NCBI GenBank assembly: GCA_037178855.1
Contig: JASJZC010000005.1
Location: 4,402,001-4,466,000 of the forward strand
Direction of reading: 5' to 3'
Source: Oscheius sp. JU75
Lineage: Eukaryota > Nematoda > Chromadorea > Rhabditida > Rhabditidae
DNA: 64,000 bases
Of this stretch, positions 44,694 to 59,748 are shown in pieces. Below the pieces are notes generated by a model. That model was not told where the DNA came from. It saw nothing but the letters and a program-made list of their open reading frames with translations, and made no database searches. The position numbers were made by a program, and so were the translations under genes. How positions within the stretch are numbered: position 1 is the stretch's first letter; each line of letters begins with the position of its first letter.

Positions 44694-47600
44694 TCACACA
44701 TCCCAAAACTCTAAATATCTTGGAGCAGCGATAGGATTGTGAAGAGTTTCTTGTCCTAACCGGTAAAGACAGGGAGCGGAGACAGATCGCACATGTTTTG
44801 GGAGCGTAATTCGCCCCAGAAGCTCCATCACCTGAAATCGTGAATATAGAGGAGAGTATGACACTGGAGACCTCGTTAAACTCCGGTCGATCATTGCGAT
44901 CAAACTTGATACAACGCTCATAAAGATTCAGAAGTCTCTTCGGCGTATCGTCCCGAATCCTTGTCTTGTCTGGTTTCAGCGTTCCACGAGCTACCTAAAA
45001 CTAATTTGAGCTTCGAACAAAAAAGAAGACGAACCCCCCAAAGGATGAGATCACGATGATTGACGTTGGTGTAAGGCAATGATCCAGAGAGAACTTCGTA
45101 CATGCAAATTCCGAAAGAGTAAACGTCGGAAAATGTTGTATAAGGCGTTTCTGTATCCGTATGTCGAATCCTAATCACTTCCGGTGCCTAAAACACGTTT
45201 GAACAGGAAAAAAAAATCAGGGATACCATCCATAAAATGCTTCCAGTCGGCTGCTGATTGTGCATACCGGAAGACCATCGAGATTTGACTGTAGCCAGTC
45301 CAAAATCTCCAATTTTCACTGTGCTCATATCATCGGTGAGGAAAATATTATTAGTTTTCAAGTCTCTGGAGAGGATAAAATTAAAGTGAGAAATGAGCCA
45401 CACCTGTGTATTATACTCTTGGAATGTAAATAGTTCATTCCTAATGAAATTTGTTTGAAAATGTCCAAAATTGCTGACATTTGGAATTCCACCTTGGGCT
45501 CTAAATTGCCAGAGTAAGACAAAGAAACAAGGATAAACGAACCAACAACATGGATGTGACGATAAAGACTACTACCGTCGCACCATTGGGTTACTATGGC
45601 TAGTTGGGGCTCCTTGATGTAGCCCATAAAAAGAAGAATGTTAGAATGTCTCGTTTTCATGAGTAGAGCAACCTAAAACTGGATTTACCAAAGAAAACCA
45701 ACAGCAAACCTCGTTTTTGAATGCTTGGAACTGTTGAGCAGTTGGTTCCCCGACGTTCAAGACCTTGATGGCAACATGGCCACACCACCGTCCCTTGTGA
45801 ACTGTTCCGAACGAGCCAGATCCAATTTGTTGTCCCATTTCAAGTCCTTCCTTCACTTCCCAATCCTCCTGTTGCGGCCGAGTTCGTGGTCGAGAAGCCT
45901 CCGATCTCTCGCCTGGAGACCGGCTACGTGAGAAAAATCCTTGACTTGGCTGCAAGTTTTCAGTCAACGGAGAGAAAGTTGTTTCGTTCTTATGAACAAG
46001 TGAAATGGTACATGTGACGACAGCGAGGAAATTGTATACCTTGGATGGTGGAGCAGACTGTGGCGGAGTGAGAAGAGGGTGATTTGGCGGCAAGAGTTGT
46101 CCGGCATTCGGGTTGGAGTTACTCGAAGGAGATGAACTAATGCCTGGAACGTCTGACTTCAGATTTTTTTAGGAAAAGATTACTTGAAACGGATTGTGAA
46201 GAAAGAGGAGAAGCGTCGCTGAGAGGATGGAGATAGGCACGACGAGCTGCGTTATTTGTTGGCAGTGGAGATGCTTTCTCTTTTGTGAATCGCATCAATT
46301 CCTCGGCTGAAATATCAATGAATGAGATGAGATGAGATCTAAGTGCAATGGGAAAGGTCACATAATTTTCGGAGCAGATGTTTTGAAACATACCGTTATG
46401 ACGATCGGTGTACTCTTCCAACACTCGTTGATTATGCTCCACCACAGATTCGTCGTTGATGGCGTTGATATTGGGAGCAGACGAGGACCTACAAGTTTAT
46501 AATTATTTAAAGTTCCTGTTGTATTCCCCAAAATGTACTAAAAGTGCAGAAACAAAACAAGCGAAATAACAGAGGTGCTGTCTGCCCACATTTTTAACGA
46601 TATTTTGCTCGGATCATGACGATCGAACCTGTCCCGTTGATATGGTCCCGGCGAAAGAGGCGTCGATTGTTCCCGTGAATGTGTTGAAGTCGCTGGAGGT
46701 TGCTTTCTCTTGACTGCGGGCACACTGCAAAACATTATTCGAGAGAAAAAGTTTCTGGACCAGCTCGCTGAACTGTGGCGCTTCGTCATTTCTGACGGGA
46801 GCCCAGTGACAACGATATAAGCGCTTCGAAAGTGGAGAGCAAAAGGAAAAATGCCTAACCGGTGGGGAGTAAAGTCTTGCCGAGGTGGTTCGGGTGAAAC
46901 TGGACTAGGGTTTGGCTGAAATGGCCCGAGTGTGGTCTCCATTGCTTGTCCCGTTATTTCCGCAAGTTCTTGTAGCTTCTGAATTTGGCAATTATAAGTA
47001 ACAGAAAGAAAATTTACTTCTTCGTCGTGCATAAATGACGGTAACAAGTCGCAATACAGCGGAGCCTTGTACGAACATTTTGCATGGAATTTGATTTGAC
47101 ACAATTCACACCGCCATCCGCTCAGCCAGATAGGATTCCGGCAGACATCACAAGGTACCCAGGGAATGAACGTCTTCCGCCGAATCTCGTGCTTTATCGA
47201 CTTGGTCTTGGCAATGTATGCACTGTGAACCCATAGTTCCGGTGTCTTCAGCATTGAGCATATCGTCTCCATGTCCATCTGAAAATACCGTGTTTATGGG
47301 AGATCGTAGTGTTCAGATGAAAATTGCAGTAATGCATACCCGCAAGTCGATTTCTTCGCTATTTGTATCGGATCCGGCATAAACACGGCAGAGATTGGGA
47401 ATGATATTCCTTCTCTTCAGAACTTTGGCAATTGCATCGCGACATTCCTCGCCTGGACGGACCTCCAGCTTCGAATGTTGATCGAATGGCAGATGCAACT
47501 CCAGAAACTTGAACTTTGTTGGCAGACTGCAAAAACAGAACAGATAAATACAAAGAAAAAACTTACTTTTTATACGCGTCAGAAGGTGTAACAATGGGAG

Positions 47601-47733
47601 ATTGTCCATCGCAGGAAGAAGCACTCACGCCCGAATGAGCGGAAAGTGAGGTCGGCACGTGAGGAATATAGTTACAGGTTGATGGGGACGAGCTACGATC
47701 GAGAGGATCACTTCGATGGGGTGTTCGGCTCAT
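44694..47733 (-). CDS. lin-45: Raf serine/threonine kinase (LIN-45)
   Basis: MAP kinase kinase kinase acting between Ras and MEK. Ser-rich N-terminus ([18 protein letters not shown]), Ras-binding domain ([35 protein letters not shown]), C1 zinc finger ([35 protein letters not shown]), a Ser/Pro linker with [15 protein letters not shown] as in worm Raf, and a complete kinase domain: glycine loop [14 protein letters not shown], lysine HVAIKVLNV, hinge [14 protein letters not shown], catalytic loop [39 protein letters not shown]. The C-terminal RSVSAP keeps the 14-3-3 site (RSxSxP) next to the kinase domain. The activation segment has SRWSSG where fly and human Raf have T-W-S; phosphoacceptors are kept. 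The start is taken at 47733; an acceptor CGTTTCAG 10 bp upstream may be either trans-splicing or a further 5' exon. Confidence 0.93.
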
Positions 47734-49513
47734 AGAACTACCTGAAACGTTATTACTGTTTTTTAAAGACCGAACAAGAAGACATCTGAAAAAACTTTTA
47801 CGTATAACTTCGGGGTATTTTTAAAATATAGGAAGCTATCGTCTGCGTCCGCCTGAAACCTTTTGCGTTTGCAATAAAATGCATACGTAATGGCGAAAAC
47901 CTCATTGCTCGTCGATTTTCACCGTCTTATCGTGATTTTTAGGGGTTATTGATGTTTGCAAACGAAAGGGCAAGTGTATTGGGTAACAAAAAAAATGGTG
48001 AAACCCTGGAAAAAAATTTCGAAAAAAGGTGCACAAGGCGCGAAGCTGAAACTTCAGGTACGCATACTGGCGTTACAGTACGCCAAATTGCGTCTTAAAA
48101 ACGGTTTTCACTGTTTTTTTGTCCATTTATCATTTTTTTATCTCTTTCGTTGTTTTGTCGAGTTACTTTCCGCAAAAATGGCGGCAAGAGGCTACTGAGA
48201 GACATGTTCGACAGTTTCTATCAAGGAAGTAGTTATTGGGACTAAAGTTAATAAAAATGACCAGAAAACATAAAGCAACCTGGGGAAATGGCAATTTTTC
48301 ATGTCCAATCACTACTCTGTAGGACCTTTGAAGATCAATAAATCTGAACTGTGGGAAGAGTCGGGGAAGCAGTAGTGAACTGATCCGTGCCATGGTATGG
48401 ATCCCAAAATGGTTGTGAAAAGGACGGATCATCGCAAATCGCGTGAAAATAAAAAGAGTGACCATTTGGAGAGGGGAGGGGGTCTCTCAAAAACTTTTCA
48501 TCGTAGAGATCCACTTGGGCCCTGTGGGAAAAGGCATTCTCTAAAGCTATGAGAGAAACAATTGATGAATTGATGGGAGACGAGTCTGTCCACCACGTAA
48601 AGCGTCAGTCAAGTTTCCGACAGATCCTTTCGATTGCCCTCAGTTTTGACACTTCGAGACTCCTTCGAGATATCCAGAGCGACGTCGCCAGACGGCTGGC
48701 TTTTTTTTTCACAGATACGCATAAATGAGAAATAGGTAAATGCGAAAAAGTAGGCGACATTATTGTTAATATTTTCCACTTTGCACATACAGAGTTGCAT
48801 ATAAGAGGATGAGCAGCTTGTCTCAAAAAAGGTGTCATTCGGTTGTTTTTGATATATGTTTTCAAAAGTTCGTAAAGGAATAGCAAAAAGTGAGACGAGA
48901 CTGGTAATTCCGGAAGGCAGCAAAGAGAAGGAAAAAAAAAAGAGGCCGACCTTTGGTGGCGCACTGTTTACAGCTGTTCGAAGCGGCGGCTGTTTGAAAT
49001 AAAGAGAAGGAACACCTCAACTATAGCCGTTGCCCGTCCTGCTGACAATCATTGTCGTTTTCAACTCTTTTCTTCGCACTTCTTGTTCATTACCAAAACA
49101 ATAACGTATTTTCGTCATTCAGCTATTCTTTTCTCAAAACAACATCTACCTGGTGTATTTCTATGGTCTACACAGTAATTGTTGGTTGGTTGCTGCAGGT
49201 ATGCTATGAAGTGATAATTTCAACTCAAGCTGGTGCAAAGAAATTTTTTTTTGTTGAAAGGGTGCTGGTGTGATCTACTTATTTGAGTCTCTAATTGGCG
49301 AGTAAACTACCTACTCGTGTGTGCTCACAACGAGGCATTTTTGCATTCCTTATATTCGCGAGCACATATGTGTGGTAGTAACCAAAATAAGCGAGCATAA
49401 CCAACGCTTGCATCGCTAAACACGTTTATTTTCACGGTGTGATAATGTCAAATTCGAATATGCGCTGTTTTTGTCGCTATTAAATTTCTGAGCTAATTCT
49501 ATTTTTCAGTGGG
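47734..49513. other. Intergenic 1.8 kb between lin-45 and the USP gene, with unexplained open frames
   Basis: Divergent promoter region for lin-45 (-) and the deubiquitinase (+). It is not empty: on the minus strand about 103 codons are open at 48292-48605 (containing VDLYDEKFLRDPLPSPNGHS and FSQPFWDPYHGTDQFTTASP), while the + strand is open at 48513-48725 behind a TCATCGTAG acceptor (WALWEKAFSKAMRETIDELM, RQSSFRQILSIALSFDTSRL). Neither frame shows a known domain and they overlap, so at most one is real. Short inverted motifs lie near 47880-48110. Confidence 0.35.
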
Positions 49514-53370
<3,857 letters not shown>

Positions 53371-53846
53371 TTTTGACCCCTTGATTTATTCCTGTGTGTA
53401 ACTTTACGTGGTTCTGAGTGCTTTTACGTGTGTAGTTTTTCATACTTTCTCATCAAAACTGACTCGAAACGTTCGAACGATGGTGTTTGAAATGTTTCGT
53501 GATCAGTCCATACCAGTGCGTCTACATTTTTCCGCTCGTCTTTGTGTCCCCAGTCTCTTTCCAGTCATCACTATGTCATCATGATTCTCCCGCTATAAAA
53601 ATCTCATTTCACGCTGTTCCTGACTTTGCTCAGTCTTCAAACATTCATCTCTGCCAGTACTCAATTATGGTCGCTTAATTTTTACGTTTCACAGCAGACA
53701 GTGTACGGCGATGATTTTTATGTAGAAGAAGACGAGCAACGTCTTGAGGTCAGTTCCGTTTTTCTCGACTATTGGGCTCGTTTTGTGAATTGCTGGATCG
53801 TCCTCAGAGCGACTAGGTTCATGCTCTGCTTGGTTTAAAAGGGAAG

Positions 53847-54311
53847 TTACCATTTCATGCCATAGCAGTCTCCGTCGCGGAAAACGCAGTCGTGGAGCAT
53901 AGCGTAATAGCATGATTCGTTCCTGATCCACGTTCCGATATCCGTATACACACAGGCGGAAAAGTAGTATCTGGTCAGTTGAACGACTTCCTTGTTTCTG
54001 TGCGTCTCTTCGATCATATCCACTAGAATCTTGCCACGAGAAGCTTTGCTGCCGTCGTCCTGATCAGTAGTCAGATGTTTTTTGTTACTCAGACAGGCGG
54101 CTACATCCGTGCGAATAGTGTGACAGTAGGAGAGAACGCTGGCCAAAGGAATCTTTTCCGGCTGAAGTTGGTCGGCATTTCTCAGATTCTTTGTACATTG
54201 TTTCCACATCGTCTAAATCCTTCTATGTTACTGACTACGTCGTGTTCCTACCGCTTCCTCGTTAGAGTAGACTGCCTGGGCCAGCAGTAGAAAAAAGACT
54301 TCTTTCATCAT
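53847..54311 (-). CDS. Secreted cysteine-rich protein, nematode type
   Basis: Two exons. Exon 1 gives the signal peptide MMKEVFFLLLAQAVYS; exon 2 gives a mature domain of about 120 residues with seven cysteines spread through helices (WKQCTKNLRNADQLQ, SYCHTIRTDVAACLSNKK, TRYYFSACVYTDIGTWIRNE, SCYYAMLHDCVFRDGDCYG). There is no transmembrane helix. The layout of an all-helical, disulphide-linked secreted domain resembles the DUF19/T20D4.11-like proteins of worms, but I see no decisive motif. Its start is only 52 bp from that of the next gene on the opposite strand, so both are probably driven from one tiny bidirectional region. Confidence 0.7.
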
Positions 54312-54363
54312 AGCTGCCGTAGAACTGTTTTATTGAAACGCTTCAATTAACATTTTTCAGAAA

Positions 54364-56152
54364 ATGTCTACTTGGATAAAAGAACAACTTTTAAAGTCTG
54401 TTCACGATGACATCTATCGACTTCAACTCTTGTATGAGGTATCAATCTAAACGATCCTTTTCACACCGATTCAGGTCGATGCGGAGAGTCTAGCCGACGT
54501 TGATCCCACTCCCAGAGCGTCTCCTCTATTCCCAATTGGAATCACCGCAACAGCGGGACTAGTCACTTCAACAGCTGGTTTTCATTCAGGTTTGTCTCAT
54601 GGTTCGAAGTTTAGTAATTTTTTTTCACAGGCAACGCTACGCTGACGACTGTTTCCATTGCTGCTTCCGTACTAACTGCAGGGATGGCCTATAATTCATT
54701 CCGCTGTATGACCACTGTCCCGCGACTTCTTCACTCAGTTATCAAGGAATCCAAATCAATGCACCGAACCATGAGGGAGAGAGAACGAATCTTATTTGGG
54801 TAAGCGTTTTTAGCTGTCAACTTTTACGTTTCCCTTTCAGACAAGGAATGAACGGGAGTCGAGCTCAAAACTCTTTTCGAGGAAAAGCGGTTCTCCTGTT
54901 ACGGCAGTTCACTTCAGTATTTGAAGACTCTTCAAAGGAACTAGCCAATCATATGTAAGCTGTAGCAGCCTACTTTTCCTCAAATTATTTCTAGAGATGG
55001 CGAACGAGACGGAATGATGTCCAACTTTTACACAAAAGACATCCTGTTTTTGCTAGAAGGAGACTTGAACACGGAAACTGAGCTTTTTTCTGATGGAGCA
55101 GTTGCGGTAAGCATTCCTTTGCTCATTGTCAGTCAATGAGTGTTTTCAGACCCTAATAGACATTTTGTGTCTGCATATAAGCGCCTTTTCTCGCCTTTTG
55201 GTACTGTATCTAGCACAACCGTTCTCACTACGGATGTATTATTCTTTTTCTTACAAGTTGAAGGCCGACTTAAATCCTCTTCTGCTCAAGCTAAAAGGTT
55301 AGTCGTCTGAATTTAGCTTCTTATGCAAAATGACTTCAGGCTTATCAAAGCAACCAAAAGTGGCCACAATTCCTCAAAGGGAAGATACAGCTGTCCCGAG
55401 GCCACTAGATGATCACGAAGCTGTGGCTCTGGTTTTGGATGGTATTTCTTCAAAGTTTGTGTTCTTTCTCTCTTTCACAAACGAGCTTTAGTATTCTCTC
55501 GAAATCTCTCTCGCCTGAAGAAGCTCGTACTGCTCTACAAAAAGTTCTGTTCATGCAATGGCTTCGTCCAACCGAAACTAGAGCGGAACTGATAGAGGAA
55601 AATCCATCAGACAATGAAGAAAAGCCTTCTCTTCCAGAAAAGTCTTCTCTTCCTAAGGAAAGGGATATAGTGGATCAGGTTATTTGCACTATGTACTAGC
55701 AATCTTGTTTTGAAGGTTTTCGAGGCAGTCGTAGAGAAAGGAAGTCAGCAGACGACGTACTGTGACGAAGAATTCAGCATGGAACGCACAGCAATCGCGT
55801 CTTCTTTGATGGGTGAACTGCGAATGATTCTTGGCGACAGATCCAAAGAGTTTGATGCGCGAGAAAGGAAAGCACTGGCCGCTTTCTACGACATAACGGA
55901 AGAAGAACTTCTGTTACGTGAAGAAGAATCGAAAAGGATTGAGCAAGAACAAAAAGAGGTAAGTGGTTTTATAACAAATTAAAGAATATTTAGGAACAAC
56001 TGGAAGCCACGGGTGAGGCTGGTGAAGCCGTAGAATGGCAACAACAAAGACGAGCTCCATTAGCTGCGGATTTACTTCAAGCGCTATCAACAAGAGTGTC
56101 AGGAAAAGAAAATGTATTTGGTGACTCTTCCGACGACGAAATAACCGAATAG
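54364..56152 (+). CDS. Vezatin-like membrane protein (tentative)
   Basis: Nine or so exons. N-terminal MSTWIKEQLLKSVHDDIYRL, two hydrophobic segments (LFPIGITATAGLVTSTAGFH and LTTVSIAASVLTAGMAYNSF) forming a hairpin, then helices (VPRLLHSVIKESKSMHRTMR, RGKAVLLLRQFTSVFEDSSK, SAFSRLLVLYLAQPFSLRMY), a Pro/Glu linker and a C-terminal block (MGELRMILGDRSKEFDARER) followed by an acidic coiled region. The membrane hairpin followed by a helical bundle, and the LxELKxVLxxxxxEFExRE-like C-terminal block, are reminiscent of vezatin, an adherens-junction protein that binds myosin VII, but similarity is weak by eye. TTTTTCAG lies 3 bp before the ATG. Confidence 0.65.
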
Positions 56153-56389
56153 ACTTTTTTTTTTAAAATGAACGTACAGTCTATCACTTGCCACTTTTAT
56201 GTCAGGGGCGGAGTTGTCCGCCAGCCCGTGACGCAGTCTCATGTCGCGTCTCAGCCGATCGACCAGCCTCGACTCACGTCCTGAAAAGACCATCTTTCGA
56301 ATAGGTAATTTCTTTTTTTGGACATCAGAAAATGTTAGAGGATAGATAGCTGCGATGAGCGAGTTTTGGCAGCACTTGGTAATCAGGAG

Positions 56390-58509
56390 ATGGAAGATGA
56401 GCCGTCAGTTCTTTTTCCATCGATGAGACTTATGTTGGCAGCGATGCTTTGTTGCTGTTTCATTACTCTTTCTATCAGTTCCTCGAATCTGGCTGTAGCT
56501 CTCATCTGCATGACCAGCTGTCCTCTCCACGGATATGGAGGAGATGGCATGGTCAATTGGAAGTCAGAACAAGTGAACTACGAATATTCTTCCCCAATGT
56601 TCTCCCTGTTCAGGAAGGACTTGTTCTGGCAGCCCAAAATGCTGGATCTTTGCTGACGTTGGTCACCGGAATGTGGGCTGATCGCATCAATGGAAAGTAC
56701 ATGGTTTTTGTCGCATTGCTCCTATGCTGCGCTGGAAACATTCTGCTTCCACTCTTGGCTCACGACAGTTTTTGGTTCGCAGTAGTGGCTCGTCTGGCAG
56801 TTGGAGCCAGTGATGCGTGTCTCATGCCAGCCACAAATTCTCTGATTACAAGGTATTTCTCTGTATTGATGTAGACGATCCAACTGGTTCAGATGGTTCC
56901 CACAAGCAGAACGGGCAGCTGCCATCGGATTGATCAGCGGCGGCCGACAGATTGGTCAGTCGATCAATGTGCGCGAATTGATATGACCAGCTGAACGAGG
57001 AACGATTGCAAACGGAAACGTGTCCTTGAACCTTGGGAAAAATTCGCGTCACAATTTTGGGACTCCTTGTTACAATAGTTACTAGACCTGACTTTGGGAC
57101 TCCTTGTTACAATAGTTACTAGACCACCAATGGGCATAAAGCCATTAGAGCGATCAAAAACAGGATATCGCGTCGAAATTGAATCACAGACAGGAACAAA
57201 TTAACCTCTTTCAGGGACTCTTTTCATCCTACCCACTGCTGGATATCTCTGCACTCGAAAAGACATTCTTGATGGATGGCCAGCCATCTTCTACCTTTCA
57301 GCCATCATCTCGATCATGGTCACCATTTTTTGGCTTCCATTCGGGGCAGACAAACCAGCCAAACAGTGCTGTATCTCCAAAAAGGAACAGCTCTTCATCG
57401 AGAGTCGGTACGAGTTGAATGCTTAAATCAGTTACATTCACTTTCAGAATAGCTTGTGAGTCGATCGGGAAACGAACGGATCGGACCCGAAGAGTACCAT
57501 ATCGAGCCATGATGAGGTCGAGTGCTCTCTGGGCAGCCATTTTCTCTCTCGTCTGCCACGAATATCCTCTTGTAATTATGCTTCAGGTACATAGTACACT
57601 TACTTGACCATTCTATGGTGGCCAGTTCCTGCCAAATTACATGAGAGATGTGCTGGAATTTGCTCCGACTAAGAATGGTCTGATAGCAGCCTTGCCCATC
57701 CTATGTCTCTTCATATCCAAAACAGCCTCCTCGTCTCTTTCTTCCTACTTGGTCACCAAAAAACAACACGATAAGACATTTGTCTGCAAAGTGAGTACTC
57801 CAGTAATTCAAATCAACATTGAAGAAATTCAGTGGTTCAATGCGATAGCGTCTGCCGGTCTGTCCTTGTGCATATTCATGGTTCCGTTCTTCGACAAGGA
57901 TCGAGCTGTTCTCGCTGTTGTCTCTCTGTGCAGTGCTATGTGTTTTGCTGGTTAGTTTGCTCTGAAATGATCTAAAAGAATATAGGAATGCACACGCCTG
58001 GGGTGATCACAGCACTCGTTCAATTGGCCCCGCCGTTCTCTGGAATTGTGACTGGCTGGTCGTTTTTCGCCGTTGCCTGGTTCAGTATTGGTAATAAAAT
58101 CTTGACAAAACACATCGTTCAAGAAGGTTTGTTACACTAGTCTTTAAGAGACACGAAGAAGTTCAGGTTCCTCAACCGAATGGGCCATGGTCTTCCGAGT
58201 GTCTGCCCTGGTAGCCGCTCTGCCTGTTTTTGTTTTCTCTTGGTGGGGTTCGGCTGAACGACAACTCTGGGCTGCTCCCTCCAGCAAATGTTCTGTTTAC
58301 TCTTTCCAAATTGAAAAGAATGGCAACAGATCCAATCAGGTTCTCTCTGCAACTAAAAAAGATTACTGTATTCGATTCAGATGAGTCGAGCAACCTCTCT
58401 GAGTTCCATTCGCGACGGACCTGTCAAGACGGCCTCGAGAAAAATTAGCGGAGGCGTCTCACGTTCTTCAAGTCTTGCCAAAAATCTCAACGAAGCCAAC
58501 AAACAGTAG
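56390..58509 (+). CDS. SLC17-family major facilitator (organic anion/phosphate type)
   Basis: Twelve-helix anion transporter; the family covers sialin, vesicular glutamate and Na/phosphate carriers. Helix 1 MLAAMLCCCFITLSISSSNL; the extracellular loop MTSCPLHGYGGDGMV; then QNAGSLLTLVTGMWADRING (the conserved helix 2 - loop 2-3 motif with D/R), VFVALLLCCAGNILLPLLAH, ARLAVGASDACLMPATNSLI, WFPQAERAAAIGLISGGRQI (signature WxPxxERxxAxGxxxxGxQxG) and TLFILPTAGYLCTRKDILDG. The C-terminal half includes YVLPNYMRDVLEFAPTKNGL-like and WFNAIASAGLSLCIFMVPFF, and the last exon adds a Ser/Arg tail. A charged residue seen in vesicular glutamate transporters is not obvious, so substrate is undefined. AATCAG lies 3 bp before the ATG. 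One intron (56952-57213) holds a 37 bp tandem duplication. Confidence 0.85.
57056..57125. repeat. Tandem duplication, 37 bp period, in an SLC17 intron
   Basis: A 33 bp unit starting TTTGGGACTCCTTGTTACAA occurs at 57056-57088 and again, identical, at 57093-57125. Identity over the whole unit points to a recent duplication. The intron (about 260 bp) is several times longer than its neighbours. Confidence 0.85.
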
Positions 58510-58559
58510 TCTTCTGATCGAAAAACAAACAATTGAACGGGTCGTGTATTTATAACAAG

Positions 58560-59207
58560 TTAGATTATTAAATTGTCCATCACACTGATCAGGTCTATCT
58601 TGCTGGCCGTACTCTTCATTTTCTCGTCAATTTTGATAATCTCTCTTTGAACACTCGCCATCTCGCAGACTATCTGAATTTCTTGGATTGCACGAAAGTA
58701 TATAGAGAGCCACTTTCAAAACACTAGTCATCGCTCTCCTTCCTTCCTTAGCAGACATCGGTTCAAGGACGCCAAATGGTCTGAAGGCGTGTTTGGTTCC
58801 TCGGTGTTCCGTCTTCGAATCTTTCTTTTCTGATTTGCTACTGGTTTTGACCTAAAACTAATTGTTTGTTATGTGAATTGGACAAACAAACTTCTTCTTC
58901 TTCTTCTTCTTCGATTATTTGATAAGAATCACCATAACTAACCCTGCAAAAATAGCATTGTGAAAGGTTTTCCTATTTCCTACCGTATGCATGCCTGTAG
59001 ATCTGTCGATTCCGGATGTGCCAAACCAGACAAAGTTACGCCATGGAGGGTTCTAGAAACGGTTGGAAAAGGAAAACATCAAACTTACTTTGCTTTAGAA
59101 AAATGGAGATTTGCAGTGTCGAGGTACGACTTCAGCTGTTTCATAAGCAGTACGTACTCGTTGACAAGACGAAGACGTTCAAAGGACATGTTGTTGAGTT
59201 TTTCCAT
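58560..59207 (-). CDS. V-ATPase assembly factor VMA22 (CCDC115 homolog)
   Basis: ER/Golgi chaperone that helps assemble the V-ATPase Vo sector. Five small exons splice in frame to about 180 residues: an N-terminal coiled helix (MEKLNNMSFERLRLVNEYVL, LMKQLKSYLDTANLHFSKAK), a middle region LHGVTLSGLAHPESTDLQAC, an acidic run of seven glutamates encoded by a GAA/CTT-type microsatellite (58893-58913), a Lys/Ser linker and the diagnostic C-terminal helix FRPFGVLEPMSAKEGRRAMT, SVLK, then VCEMASVQREIIKIDEKMKS. The last part matches the conserved W/FGVLxPxxLRxxxxxF-type end of CCDC115 and Vma22. An acceptor-like CCTCACAG lies 10 bp before the ATG. Its stop faces the SLC17 stop at 50 bp. Good confidence in the family. 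Confidence 0.72.
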
Positions 59208-59520
59208 TGCTTGTTAGCTGTGAGGAACGATTTAAGAACAGAGAGCGACTATCGATGGAATGGGTCTTACCACGAATGATCTGTATTGCAGCCGAATATG
59301 TGCACCTTTGTGAAGAGAGACAGATATTACGGTAAGTACAAAAAGCACACTCTATGACTTTATGTAAAACAGTAAAAACAGGTAGACCAATCTTGCACTA
59401 CATCAAACGTGATTAGAAATTTGGTCGAGTCAGGGAACCGAATTATCGAGCAACCTCCTGTTCAAGTGGAGAGCGCTAGTCAAGGCAAAGAGCTAACAAC
59501 AATACGTCCGAGAGAACAAC

Positions 59521-59748
59521 AACTGTCTTTATTCTAATATATACAGTCAGCCATACACCCGTGTGGCCGATCACAACAACAAGATATCCACGGCCACTTT
59601 GAGCATACGGGGAGAAAAATTGAAGAACATAGAGTCTTTTTCTCAACCAAGAGTGCCTCCTCCAGCTATCAACTTACAGGAAGTATATCTAAATTTTGTT
59701 ATTATGTCCTTCTTCCAGTCAACCTACTTTTTGAGAGTATATTCGTAA
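59521..59748 (+). CDS. Short 3' exon pair of an unidentified gene
   Basis: A clear coding segment: SQPYTRVADHNNKISTATLS, IRGEKLKNIESFSQPRVPPP, AINLQE, then a 36 bp intron and STYFLRVYS-stop. Upstream an exon starting after AAAACAG at about 59381 (VDQSCTTSNVIRNLVESGNR, IIEQPPVQVESASQGKELTT) is also gene-like, but I could not join it in frame. The gene would start near the VMA22 start, on the opposite strand. No domain recognised. Confidence 0.35.
   Translation, partial: NCLYSNIYSQPYTRVADHNNKISTATLSIRGEKLKNIESFSQPRVPPPAINLQEVYLNFVIMSFFQSTYFLRVYS

Noticed and set aside
58893-58913. CTT/GAA microsatellite as a non-coding repeat
   Set aside because: It reads as seven glutamates in the VMA22 frame and is flanked by in-frame splice sites, so it is coding.
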